Positions 53,857 to 62,882 of a DNA stretch of 64,000 nucleotides are shown one piece after another; the stretch's first letter is position 1; the number at the start of each line of letters is the position of its first letter. The notes beneath the pieces are model-generated. The model saw nothing but the letters and a program-made list of their open reading frames with translations. It had not been told where the DNA came from and ran no database searches. Location: NCBI RefSeq assembly GCF_963675585.1, contig NZ_OY776414.1, forward strand, positions 3,637,001 through 3,701,000. The letters are read 5' to 3'. This stretch comes from an uncultured Draconibacterium sp. Its GTDB lineage: Bacteria; Bacteroidota; Bacteroidia; Bacteroidales; Prolixibacteraceae. Both the position numbers and the translations under genes were made by a program.

Positions 53857-54146
53857 TTAGCTGGAAAAAGAAAGGAACGCTGATGAAACCGAGAAATCAG
53901 ATAATCGCAGTAGTTGATCTGTGTTAATCCGAGAAATCAGTGTCGTCTGTGTTCCAATGTCAATTAAATAAAACTAAATATCCGGTTTGTGTCATATCAT
54001 TAATCAGAACGTCATGCTGTCCGTTAGCTGATGGATTCAGCATCTCAGCTTCCTTGAAAATAAGTCGATTGAAAACCAGACCCTGAAATGAATTCAGGGT
54101 GACGAGCAAAATTGAGTGAGAATACGGACAATAAACAAAAAGAACC
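53857..54146. repeat. Intergenic dispersed-type repeats
   Basis: Contains GAGAAATCAG twice (about 53900 and 53930), ATGCTG...CAGCAT (54014-54043) and the hairpin CCCTGAA-ATGAA-TTCAGGG (54081-54099). These are of the kind that recur across Bacteroidota intergenic DNA. No gene seen. Confidence 0.55.
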
Positions 54147-55064
54147 ATGATTAAAAAGCTTACAGTAGTTCTGTTGCTAGCTTTTGTAACACATACAACA
54201 AGCGCGCAGGAACAATTTGAATGTACTCCTGAATGGGTGCAAAAAATAGAGAAAATTGCTCCTGCCAAAGCAGAAGTGCAGCCACAAAAAACCAGGAAAA
54301 TATTAATCTTCGATCGGTTTACCGGCTTTGATCATTGGGTAATTCCGCACACCACACAAGTAATAAAAGTACTGGGAGAAAAAACCGGCGCATACGAAGT
54401 TCGAATTACAAAAGATGTGTTCTGTTTCGAAAAGAATAATCTGAAAAACTACGATGCTGTTGTGTTAAACAGTGCATGTTCAATCGGTCCGCGACGCGAT
54501 TTAATTCTTGATTGTCTGGATATAGATACCAGCATGGGTGATGAAGAAAAGAAAGAAAAGGCTGCGCAACTGGAAGCCAATCTGATAAACTATGTAAAAC
54601 AAGGTGGAGGTTTAATGGTTACGCATGGTGCCATTGTTATGCAAAACAATTCGGTGCCTTTTAGCGAAATGGTAGGTGGAAGTTTTGATTATCATCCCAG
54701 ACAACAAGAAGTAGCATTAGAGCTTTGTGAGCCAAACCACCCATTAACAAAAGCGTTTGAAGGAAAAGCGTTTGTTCATACAGACGAACCTTATCTTTTT
54801 AACAAGGCTTACGAGCAAAAAAACTTTCGCCCATTGTTGTACATGGATACCGACAAACTTGAAGGAAAAAATAAACCTATTGAAGACAACATCAGGTATG
54901 TATCGTGGATTAAAAGGCACGGAAAAGGAAAGGTATTTTATGTTTCGCCTTCGCACAATGCACAAAGTTTTGAAGATGTGCGTTTATTAAAATTTTATTT
55001 AGATGGAGCGCAATATGTTTTGGGTGACTTAGATTGTGACGATTCGCCAATGAACCAGCAATAA
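54147..55064 (+). CDS. ThuA-like domain protein
   Basis: The 305-aa secreted protein (signal: LLLAFVTHTTSAQ) has a ThuA/class I glutamine amidotransferase-like fold: KILIFDRFTGFDHWVIPH at the start, YDAVVLNSACSIG, GGGLMVTHGAIVMQN, FSEMVGGSFDYHP and GKGKVFYVSPSHNAQSFED. ThuA proteins are known from trehalose/maltose metabolism clusters; no reaction is firmly established for most. It lies between the Gfo/Idh/MocA and BNR genes and is probably part of their operon. Confidence 0.87.
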   Translation: MIKKLTVVLLLAFVTHTTSAQEQFECTPEWVQKIEKIAPAKAEVQPQKTRKILIFDRFTGFDHWVIPHTTQVIKVLGEKTGAYEVRITKDVFCFEKNNLKNYDAVVLNSACSIGPRRDLILDCLDIDTSMGDEEKKEKAAQLEANLINYVKQGGGLMVTHGAIVMQNNSVPFSEMVGGSFDYHPRQQEVALELCEPNHPLTKAFEGKAFVHTDEPYLFNKAYEQKNFRPLLYMDTDKLEGKNKPIEDNIRYVSWIKRHGKGKVFYVSPSHNAQSFEDVRLLKFYLDGAQYVLGDLDCDDSPMNQQ

Positions 55065-55124
55065 ATATTGGTGATTCATAAAACCTTGTATACTTTCGTA
55101 ATTAAAATCAATTACACTCAATAC

Positions 55125-56465
55125 ATGATAAACAAGACGCTCCTTATTTCAATTTTAACTTTGTCAGTCCTGCTTTTTACAAACTGCCAACCAACAAAAA
55201 AACAAAACTCAGATCAATCAATCCATCAAATTCAAACTTTAAGCGACGACGGCGCCTGGTGCTGGTTTTCTGATCCCAGGGCAATTTATACTTCCGAAAA
55301 CGAAATTATTACAGGTTGGGTAAAAAAAGACGGTTCAATTGAAATAGCCAAACTAAACATTTCAAACAATAACAAAGAGTTTGAAACTATTTTTCCCCAA
55401 CTGGAGGTTGACGACCATGACAATCCGGCATTCGCAGTTCTTTCCGACGGAAACCTGCTAACCATGTACGCCTGGCATGCAACCGAAAATGGAGTTATAT
55501 CGAACACAACAAATGATGGCTCCAACATTCATACCTTTCAGGAGAATACCATTTTTAAACCGAAAACCGAAAAGTTACTTGAAGCGTTTCCGCGCGAAAC
55601 CTATACCTACGCCAATCCTTATGTATTAAAGGCAGAAAACAACAAAGTATTTTCGTTGGGAAGATGGATCGGATTTAAACCAAACCTGATTATTTCGAGC
55701 GATAATGCAAAAACATGGAATGAAAAATATGTTGTTATCAGCAACGAGCCTTTTGATGCCAACAACCGGCCTTATGCAAAATATTACTCCGATGGCAATT
55801 CAAAAATCCATATGATTTATACCAACGGCCACCCGCGAAACGAGCCGCTCAACTCGGTTTACTATTGTTATTACGAAAACCGCGCATTCTGGCGTGCCGA
55901 CGGAACAAAAATTAGCGATTTGGAAAAGCTCCCTTTTAATGTGGAAGATGGTTCGCTGGTGTATCAGGCAAGCAACACAACAGGGCGGGCCTGGATTGCC
56001 GACATTGCGGTAAAAGATGATAAACCATATATTCTGTATTCGCGCCATCCCGAAGAAACCGACCACCGATATTTTTATGCATGGTACAATGCCAAAACAA
56101 AAAGCTGGAACGACTACGAAATTTGCAAGGCCGGAAAATGGTTCCCGCAAACACCGGAAGGAGAAACTGAGCGGGAGCCACATTATATGGGAAACATGAC
56201 TGTAAACCCCAATAAACCAAACGAAATTTATGTGTCGCGAGAAGTAAATAATGTATTTGAAATTGAAAAATATACCACTCCCAACGAAGGTGGCACATGG
56301 GAAATCACTCCTGTAACTCAAAATTCTGAACACGACAATGTTCGGCCATACATTCCCCGTTATCAGATGCCAAATGCCAAAACAGTGGTTTTATGGATGG
56401 AAAACAAAAAGTACATTCATTACACCGATTTCGACAGTAGGATAAAATACATTACAGAAGATTAA
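55125..56465 (+). CDS. BNR_4 beta-propeller lipoprotein
   Basis: The 446-aa lipoprotein (LLFTNCQPT) has the opening SDDGAWCWFSDPRAIYTSENEIITGW of BNR_4 family proteins, with repeated propeller blades (NLIISSDNAKTWNEKYVVIS, RYFYAWYNAKTKSWNDYEIC, HDNVRPYIPRYQ). Family members are found among polysaccharide lyases and glycosidases. No catalytic residues can be assigned. I chose ATG at 55125, where the signal begins, rather than 55068. Confidence 0.82.
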   Translation: MINKTLLISILTLSVLLFTNCQPTKKQNSDQSIHQIQTLSDDGAWCWFSDPRAIYTSENEIITGWVKKDGSIEIAKLNISNNNKEFETIFPQLEVDDHDNPAFAVLSDGNLLTMYAWHATENGVISNTTNDGSNIHTFQENTIFKPKTEKLLEAFPRETYTYANPYVLKAENNKVFSLGRWIGFKPNLIISSDNAKTWNEKYVVISNEPFDANNRPYAKYYSDGNSKIHMIYTNGHPRNEPLNSVYYCYYENRAFWRADGTKISDLEKLPFNVEDGSLVYQASNTTGRAWIADIAVKDDKPYILYSRHPEETDHRYFYAWYNAKTKSWNDYEICKAGKWFPQTPEGETEREPHYMGNMTVNPNKPNEIYVSREVNNVFEIEKYTTPNEGGTWEITPVTQNSEHDNVRPYIPRYQMPNAKTVVLWMENKKYIHYTDFDSRIKYITED

Positions 56466-56565
56466 TCCGGCAGAATAAATTGGACGGAAGAGTAAAAAAC
56501 ATTCAACAAAACTGAATAAAATCGTAATTTTACAACAATACCAATCCTATTTTAAATCAACCAAA

Positions 56566-57972
56566 ATGAAGTATTTATCAAGCTTAGCACTTTCCGCACT
56601 TGTTGTTTTATCCGCATGTTCGGGAGGTGGAAAAAAATCAGACAAAACTCAAAATGAGCCAACTACTATGTTTTCAGGAGCGAAAGGAGAAGTAAAACTT
56701 ATGACACTCGATCCGGGGCATTTCCATTCTGCGCTTGTACAAAAAACCATGTACGATCAGGTAGATCCGGTGGTTTATGTATTTGCCCCCGATGGAGAAG
56801 ATGTGAAAGATCATTTGAAACGAATTGAAGGATTTAATACACGTGCCGAAAATCCAACTTCGTGGGAAGAGAAAGTGTATACCGGCGACGATTTTTTTGA
56901 AAAAATGATTTCGGAGAAGCCCGGAAATGTGATGATGACAGCCGGAAACAACGCAAAAAAAACCGACTACATTTATAAAACCATCGAAGCCGGAATAAAT
57001 GTGCTGGCCGATAAACCCATGGTAATTACTCCCGATAAATTTCCGATGCTCGAAAAAGCATTTCAGCTGGCCGACGAAAAAGGCGTAATGTTGTACGATG
57101 TAATGACCGAACGTCATGAAATTACAACCATGCTTCAGCGCGAATTATCGCAAATCCCCGAAGTTTTTGGAAAACTTTTGGTGGGAACGGAAGAAAATCC
57201 GGCAATTACAAAAGAAAGTGTGCATCACTTTTTTAAATATGTTTCGGGCAGTGCCTTAAAACGTCCGGCATGGTTTTTCGATACCGAACAACAGGGAGAA
57301 GGAATTGTAGATGTAAATACACACCTGGTTGATTTAATTCAGTGGGAAGCATTCCCCGAGGTTATTCTTTCGAAAAGCGACGTTGAAATTGTTTCGGCTA
57401 AACGCTGGACAACTGACTTAACTCCCGTGATGTTTAAAAAAGTGACTTACCTCGATGAATATCCGGAATACCTGCAAAAAGACGTTGACAACAATGTTTT
57501 AAAAGTGTATTGCAACGGTGAAATTAACTACAAACTAAAAGGTATTTATGCCAAAGCATCGGTAATCTGGAACTTTCAGGCTCCTGAAGGTGCTGCCGAC
57601 ACGCACTACTCAATTATGCGCGGTGAAAAGTGCAACCTGGTTATTCAACAGGGAGAAAAAGAAGGGTACAAACCCAAACTTTATATCGAATCCACCTCGG
57701 GCGATATCCAGGAATTTGCGGGCAGCCTTTACAATGCGGTAGAAGGTTTAAGCGCCAAATATCCGGGCATTTCAGTTGAAAAAATCGGAGATAAAAAATG
57801 GGCTTTAAACATACCGGCAGAATACAATGTGGGACATGAAGCCCATTTTGGACAGGTTACTGAAAAATACCTTAAATATTTGGCTGAAGGAAAATTACCG
57901 GAGTGGGAAGTTCCAAATATGCTTGTAAAATATTACACTACTACTGAAGGTATGAAGGCAGCCATGAAGTAG
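56566..57972 (+). CDS. Gfo/Idh/MocA-like oxidoreductase lipoprotein with C-terminal oxidoreductase domain
   Basis: The 468-aa lipoprotein (LSACSGGG) has an NAD-binding-like region (LMTLDPGHFHSALVQKTMYD, VMMTAGNNAKKTDYIYKTIEAG, VLADKPMVITPDKF with the KP motif) and the C-terminal domain of this group (EGIVDVNTHLVDLIQWEAFP, TDLTPVMFKKVT). It probably oxidises a sugar in the periplasm. It is the second such enzyme in the cluster. It is followed by a 15-bp-stem terminator shared with the convergent M28 gene. Confidence 0.87.
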   Translation: MKYLSSLALSALVVLSACSGGGKKSDKTQNEPTTMFSGAKGEVKLMTLDPGHFHSALVQKTMYDQVDPVVYVFAPDGEDVKDHLKRIEGFNTRAENPTSWEEKVYTGDDFFEKMISEKPGNVMMTAGNNAKKTDYIYKTIEAGINVLADKPMVITPDKFPMLEKAFQLADEKGVMLYDVMTERHEITTMLQRELSQIPEVFGKLLVGTEENPAITKESVHHFFKYVSGSALKRPAWFFDTEQQGEGIVDVNTHLVDLIQWEAFPEVILSKSDVEIVSAKRWTTDLTPVMFKKVTYLDEYPEYLQKDVDNNVLKVYCNGEINYKLKGIYAKASVIWNFQAPEGAADTHYSIMRGEKCNLVIQQGEKEGYKPKLYIESTSGDIQEFAGSLYNAVEGLSAKYPGISVEKIGDKKWALNIPAEYNVGHEAHFGQVTEKYLKYLAEGKLPEWEVPNMLVKYYTTTEGMKAAMK

Positions 57973-58000
57973 CAATAGCACTAAATAGATGAGTTAAAAG

Positions 58001-58035
58001 AATTGAGGATTTCACTTCATGTGAAATCCTCAATT
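58001..58035. terminator. Bidirectional hairpin between convergent genes
   Basis: A perfect 15-bp stem, AATTGAGGATTTCAC and its complement, with loop TTCAT, between the stops at 57972 and 58051. The T-runs are weak. Confidence 0.75.
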
Positions 58036-58050
58036 CTGCGTTTGCACCAA

Positions 58051-59622
58051 TTATTCTTCCGGATTATCAACAGTTATTCTATTTTTCTGATTGGCTACTT
58101 GATAAGCCACAAGAAAACTGTACTGCGCCACACGTTTCATTTTTGTGAAATCAATTTTTTCGATCTCATCGGTGGTTTTGTGGTAATCGTCGTGCATGCC
58201 TGTTGAAAGACCAAGAATTGGCACACCGTTTTTATAAAAATGAAAATAGTCGCTGCGTGTTAAAAATTCCTTTGTTAAATCATCACTCGGCACAAGTCCC
58301 AGTTCCTTACAAACCTCATCGCTAATTTTCATCAATTCCGAACTTTGTTTCCCCGATACAATGTACAAACCATTTGGCCCAGCCAGTTGTTTGCTCATTT
58401 CATCGCCCTTTTCGGGTTCATTTTCCGCCGAGCGCCCAACCATATCCAGGTTAATATCGGCAAGTGTATTTGCAAGTGGAATTACCGGATGCTGCGAATA
58501 ATAATTGGAACCAAACAATCCTTTTTCTTCGGCAGTTACCCAAACAAAAACAATGCTGCGTTTGGGTTTCGTTTTCATTCCCTGAAAAGCTTCTGCAATT
58601 TCGAGCAATGCAACTGTACCCGTTCCATTATCGTCGGCACCATTGTACACTTCTCCATTCTCGTTCATTCCAATATGATCGTAATGTGCCGAAATAACCA
58701 CGCATTCGTTTTTTAAAACCGGATCGCTGCCTTCAACTATTGCAATTACATTCTTACCATCAATCGAAATTGTTTCCTTTGCCAGTTGAATTTGTGCCTT
58801 ACACTCCTTTACTTCAAAGGATTTTGGCGATCCGCTCTCGTTTATCTCTTTTTGCAAATCAGCCAGGGTTTTACCCGTTTCTTTTAAAATTTCGTTGGCC
58901 AGTTGCTCTGTTCCAAAAATCATCTGCATCGGAACAGACAGGCGTGATTTATCATCCTTTAAATGAAACATTCCACCGCTTGAATATTTTTTAATTTCCT
59001 TTAAAATACTGGCGTTGTCGTTCATCGGATCGGGAACCAAAATGATAGCTTTTGCTCCCCCCATCATGGCCTTTTGCATTTTCCTCATTTCGGTATTTGC
59101 CTCAATCTTTCCTCCTTCTTTCACCGATTCAAGGTTTCGTGTCATTACCAACACCACTTTCCCTTTCAAATTCATCCCTTCAGTATCGTTGTATTTTGTT
59201 TTGTCGTTGTACCAGCCATAGCCTGCAAAAACAACATCTCCCGTAATTGTGTCCAACTTTTCCGATCCGCCAAGAGAAAAAATATCACTGTCAGAATACA
59301 GCTCATTACGATCTGCGTCAAGCAATTTGCAAAAAGTATTTTTAAAATCGGGAAGTACTGATACCATTTCCACATGCTGAAAATAACCCTCAACACCTGG
59401 CTTAAGACCCATTTTCATACATTGTGCTTTCAGATAATTCGCTGTAATTTCCAGACCCGGCACTTCTGAATTAAAATCGCGCCCCTGCAAATAATCGCTA
59501 GATACAAACTCCAGATGAGCTCTTAAATCGTTTTCTGTAATGGTTTTTAATTCATTTTTTTGAGCCCGAACAAGCAGGTTAAACGAAAGGAAAAGTAAAA
59601 TCAAACTAATTTTTGTGTTCAT
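58051..59622 (-). CDS. M28 family metallopeptidase
   Basis: The 523-aa protein has a signal peptide and a PA domain insert, then the M28 zinc core: VVISAHYDHIGMNENG (His313 in HYDH), NGADDNGTGTVALLEIAEAF (bridging Asp), and VTAEEKGLFGS (Glu-Glu). The family are zinc aminopeptidases, here probably extracellular. It is a paralogue of the next gene (59693-61267), and the two are separated by about 70 bp on the same strand. Confidence 0.92.
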   Translation of the reverse strand: MNTKISLILLFLSFNLLVRAQKNELKTITENDLRAHLEFVSSDYLQGRDFNSEVPGLEITANYLKAQCMKMGLKPGVEGYFQHVEMVSVLPDFKNTFCKLLDADRNELYSDSDIFSLGGSEKLDTITGDVVFAGYGWYNDKTKYNDTEGMNLKGKVVLVMTRNLESVKEGGKIEANTEMRKMQKAMMGGAKAIILVPDPMNDNASILKEIKKYSSGGMFHLKDDKSRLSVPMQMIFGTEQLANEILKETGKTLADLQKEINESGSPKSFEVKECKAQIQLAKETISIDGKNVIAIVEGSDPVLKNECVVISAHYDHIGMNENGEVYNGADDNGTGTVALLEIAEAFQGMKTKPKRSIVFVWVTAEEKGLFGSNYYSQHPVIPLANTLADINLDMVGRSAENEPEKGDEMSKQLAGPNGLYIVSGKQSSELMKISDEVCKELGLVPSDDLTKEFLTRSDYFHFYKNGVPILGLSTGMHDDYHKTTDEIEKIDFTKMKRVAQYSFLVAYQVANQKNRITVDNPEE

Positions 59623-59692
59623 TGATTGTTTTATTTGGTTTGTTATTTCAGAAAGCGCAATCCATCAATATGTACTTAAAATCTTTTATCCA

Positions 59693-61267
59693 TTACAGGT
59701 CGGTGCCAACTTCATTTTTCACATTCTGTTCTTTTAAAAATTCGATGTGATTTTTGTTGGCGACTTCTAAACCTACCAGAAAGCACAGATCAGCAACCCT
59801 TTTTATCTTTTCAAAATTAATTTTCGAAACTTCATCGCCCACCTTGTGGTAATCGGCATGATAACCGGTGGCATAATTTAAAATCGGCACACCGTTTTTA
59901 TGGAAATTATAATGGTCGCTGGCACGTAAAAAAGGATTTTTTGGCAACGAAGTGTCGGGAACCAATCCCAGCTCCTTGCATTTTGCAGCACTAATGTTTG
60001 CAAGCTCGGGCCACACATCGTTTGTGAGGGTGTACAATCCATCAAAGTCTTTCACCTTTTTAGGCGAGTCTTTCCAAACATCATCTTGTGGCCCGTTGTA
60101 AACCCTCCCCACCATGTCGAGGTTGATAGCTGCAACCGTTTTCGCAAGGGGAAAAACCGGATGATCGCAATAAAATCCGGAACCAAAGTGACCCAACTCT
60201 TCGCAGGTGACCCACAAAAATACAATGCTGCGTTTTGGTTTTTTATCAAGGCTCATAAAAGCTTCGGCAACTTCCAGCAGTGCAACTGTACCCGATCCGT
60301 TATCGTCAGCGCCATTGTACACATCACCATCTTTCCCAATTCCAAGATGATCGTAATGCGCCATAAAAACCACATATTCGTTTTTGAGTATCGGATCAGA
60401 TCCTTCCACAACACCAATTACATTCTTACTCTCAAAAAAATTGGTTTGCTTTTCTATTTTAACTTTTAACGTTTTTCTGATATCAGGTAGTTCTGTTTTT
60501 TTGCCGGTGGCAACTTCTGTCAGGTACTTTTTAAAACTTCCTTTCGCCCCCAACAACTTATCTGCAAAATCGGCTTTGGTTAAAACAACAGAAAGTGCAT
60601 TATTCGGGGTTTCTGAAGCCAGACTGAATCTTTCGCGCTTAAACCATGTATTAATCTGATTGTAAGTTTTGTTTTCCTTGTCGTTGGGATTGGCAACAAT
60701 TAGTATCGCTTTTGGTTTTTTTTTTGAAATGGCGGCGATTTTATTCTGTTCCAAACGTCGGTCCCACCTGTAAAACTCATCCTTTAAAAACGATTCTGCA
60801 TTTCCCTGTGCAAGCACTACAACTTTCTCTTCAATGTCGTCTGTTATTTCATCTCCGAAACCGACAAACACCAGCTGATCAGTTTCAAATTCGCTTGATT
60901 CGGATGAACTGTTTAAAGCCACCAGCGAATTGGTTCTAAAAACCAACTTCCCTTTTTTATTTTGAATTTCAATAAAATTGTTTTGTTGTGGTTTTGTTCC
61001 CAGAATATTTACAGGCTGAAAATAGTTCTCAACCGCCGGTTTTAATCCAATTCGTTGAGCATTTTCGGCCAAAAAATCAGCACAAATCCCCAAACCGTCA
61101 ACCTCTGTTCCTAACTTTCTGCCTTGTAATTCGTCAGACGCAATAAACGTTAGATTTCGTTTTAAATCATCGATATCAATTTTATCGAGCGGACCGGACT
61201 GCGCTAAAAGCAAAAAATTAAAACAAAATAAAAACAGACTACTAAGTACAGTTTTTCGTTGAAACAT
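59693..61267 (-). CDS. M28 family metallopeptidase (paralogue)
   Basis: The 524-aa protein has a signal peptide (SSLFLFCFNFLLLAQ) beginning at the chosen start 61267, a PA-like insert, and the M28 core: FMAHYDHLGIGKDG (His304), NGADDNGSGTVALLEVAEAF and VTCEELGHFGSGFY. The order of ligands matches the upstream paralogue, so both should bind two zinc ions. It is the first gene of a tandem pair, likely after duplication. Confidence 0.92.
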   Translation of the reverse strand: MFQRKTVLSSLFLFCFNFLLLAQSGPLDKIDIDDLKRNLTFIASDELQGRKLGTEVDGLGICADFLAENAQRIGLKPAVENYFQPVNILGTKPQQNNFIEIQNKKGKLVFRTNSLVALNSSSESSEFETDQLVFVGFGDEITDDIEEKVVVLAQGNAESFLKDEFYRWDRRLEQNKIAAISKKKPKAILIVANPNDKENKTYNQINTWFKRERFSLASETPNNALSVVLTKADFADKLLGAKGSFKKYLTEVATGKKTELPDIRKTLKVKIEKQTNFFESKNVIGVVEGSDPILKNEYVVFMAHYDHLGIGKDGDVYNGADDNGSGTVALLEVAEAFMSLDKKPKRSIVFLWVTCEELGHFGSGFYCDHPVFPLAKTVAAINLDMVGRVYNGPQDDVWKDSPKKVKDFDGLYTLTNDVWPELANISAAKCKELGLVPDTSLPKNPFLRASDHYNFHKNGVPILNYATGYHADYHKVGDEVSKINFEKIKRVADLCFLVGLEVANKNHIEFLKEQNVKNEVGTDL

Positions 61268-61409
61268 ATGGAGAGAATTAAATATTTTTAGATATTTAGA
61301 TTTGCTTAGAGTTAAAATTAACAATTAAGAAGAAAGCGACAAGAAACAACATAGGCAATTTGTTCGTAATTACTGTTTTGTTTCAGTTTTAGATTAAAAA
61401 CAACCAAAT

Positions 61410-62876
61410 ATGAAAACTTTAAAACCCATCTCAATTTTTGTTCTCATCGTTTCACTTGTGCTGCTGATTCCATCGTGCGCTGTAAATCCGGTAACCGGAA
61501 AAAGCCAGTTAATGTTTATGTCGGAGGACCAGGAAATTGCACTTGGTGCGCAATACGATCCATCTGTAGTGTCTACTTTTGGAATTTACGAAGATGAAGC
61601 CTTGTTGAATTTTATCACAGAAAAAGGCAACGAAATGGGCAAAATATCGCACCGCCCCGACTTACAATATCATTTTAAAGTGCTCGATTCGCCGGTGGTA
61701 AATGCTTTTGCAGTGCCCGGTGGGTACATTTACCTTACCCGTGGAATTCTGGCGCAATTTAACAACGAAGCTGAATTAATGGGAGTACTAGGGCACGAGA
61801 TGGGACACGTTACTGCCCGACACACAGCGCAACAACAAACACGCCAGCAACTGGGGCAGGTAGCACTTGCCGCCGGGATGATTGCATCAAAAGAAGTAGC
61901 CCAGTTTGCAAATGAAGCCATGCAGGCCATGCAACTTTTGTTTTTAAGTTTTAGCCGTGCCAACGAACGCGAAGCCGACAGACTGGGTGTTGAATACTCG
62001 TCAAAAATTGGTTACGACGCACACAAAATGGCCGACTTTTTTGATGTGCTGAACAAAATGCAAATGGCCAGCAGCCATGCAGGAGTACCAACCTGGATGT
62101 CGACTCACCCCGATCCGGGAGATAGAAATGTTGCTGTAAATAAAACCACAGAAGAATGGCAGGCCAAACTTCCGGGAAAAACATTTGCCATTAACACGGA
62201 TAGTTATTTAAACATGATTGACGGTATTGTTTATGGTGAAGATCCGCGGCAAGGTTTTGTTGAAAACAATATGTTTTACCACCCGGCTTTAAAATTCCAG
62301 TTCCAGATTCCGGACAAGTGGCAACTGATTAATTCACCTTTACAGGTTCAAATTGTTCCGGAAGACCAAAATGCAGCCATAATTTTTATGCTGTCGGAAG
62401 AAAAAGAAGCAGGAACTGCTGCACAAAAAACCATAAGCGATTTACAACTTAGCTTAATCGACAGTAAACCTGCTACAGTTAACGGGTTGAACGCAACAGT
62501 GACACTGTCGCAACAAGTATCGCAAACACAGGACGGGCAGCAACAAACACTTAAAGTATTATCGTACTTCATCGAAAAAGAGGGCACTGTCTTCTGTTTT
62601 CACGGTTTAACTACCGATAATTTATTCGACGGTTACAAAGCTTCGTTTGAAACTACAATGAAGAATTTTGCACGTTTGACAGATAGTTCAAAACTAAACG
62701 TTCAGCCCGACCGGATTAAAATAAAAACCATACGAAGCGCCTCAGTTTCGCTAAGCGAAGCATTCAAATATTACCAGGTACCCGAATCGAAATACGCCGA
62801 ACTGGCTTTGCTGAACAATTTAGATATTGACCACACTTTAAGCAAAGGAGATATGATAAAGATTATTGAAAAATAA
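61410..62876 (+). CDS. M48 family metalloprotease lipoprotein
   Basis: The 488-aa lipoprotein (IPSCAVNPVTGK) has an M48 catalytic domain: the zinc motif HEMGH at residues 129-133 and the third ligand Glu188 in ANEREADRLG. It resembles the periplasmic quality-control protease BepA/YggG type. The C-terminal part has a DUF-like beta domain and a LysM-like end (SLSEAFKYYQVPESKYAELALLNN ... LSKGDMIKII), which may bind peptidoglycan. Its end lies six bases from the convergent GH5 gene. Confidence 0.92.
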   Translation: MKTLKPISIFVLIVSLVLLIPSCAVNPVTGKSQLMFMSEDQEIALGAQYDPSVVSTFGIYEDEALLNFITEKGNEMGKISHRPDLQYHFKVLDSPVVNAFAVPGGYIYLTRGILAQFNNEAELMGVLGHEMGHVTARHTAQQQTRQQLGQVALAAGMIASKEVAQFANEAMQAMQLLFLSFSRANEREADRLGVEYSSKIGYDAHKMADFFDVLNKMQMASSHAGVPTWMSTHPDPGDRNVAVNKTTEEWQAKLPGKTFAINTDSYLNMIDGIVYGEDPRQGFVENNMFYHPALKFQFQIPDKWQLINSPLQVQIVPEDQNAAIIFMLSEEKEAGTAAQKTISDLQLSLIDSKPATVNGLNATVTLSQQVSQTQDGQQQTLKVLSYFIEKEGTVFCFHGLTTDNLFDGYKASFETTMKNFARLTDSSKLNVQPDRIKIKTIRSASVSLSEAFKYYQVPESKYAELALLNNLDIDHTLSKGDMIKIIEK

Positions 62877-62882
62877 TCTTTA

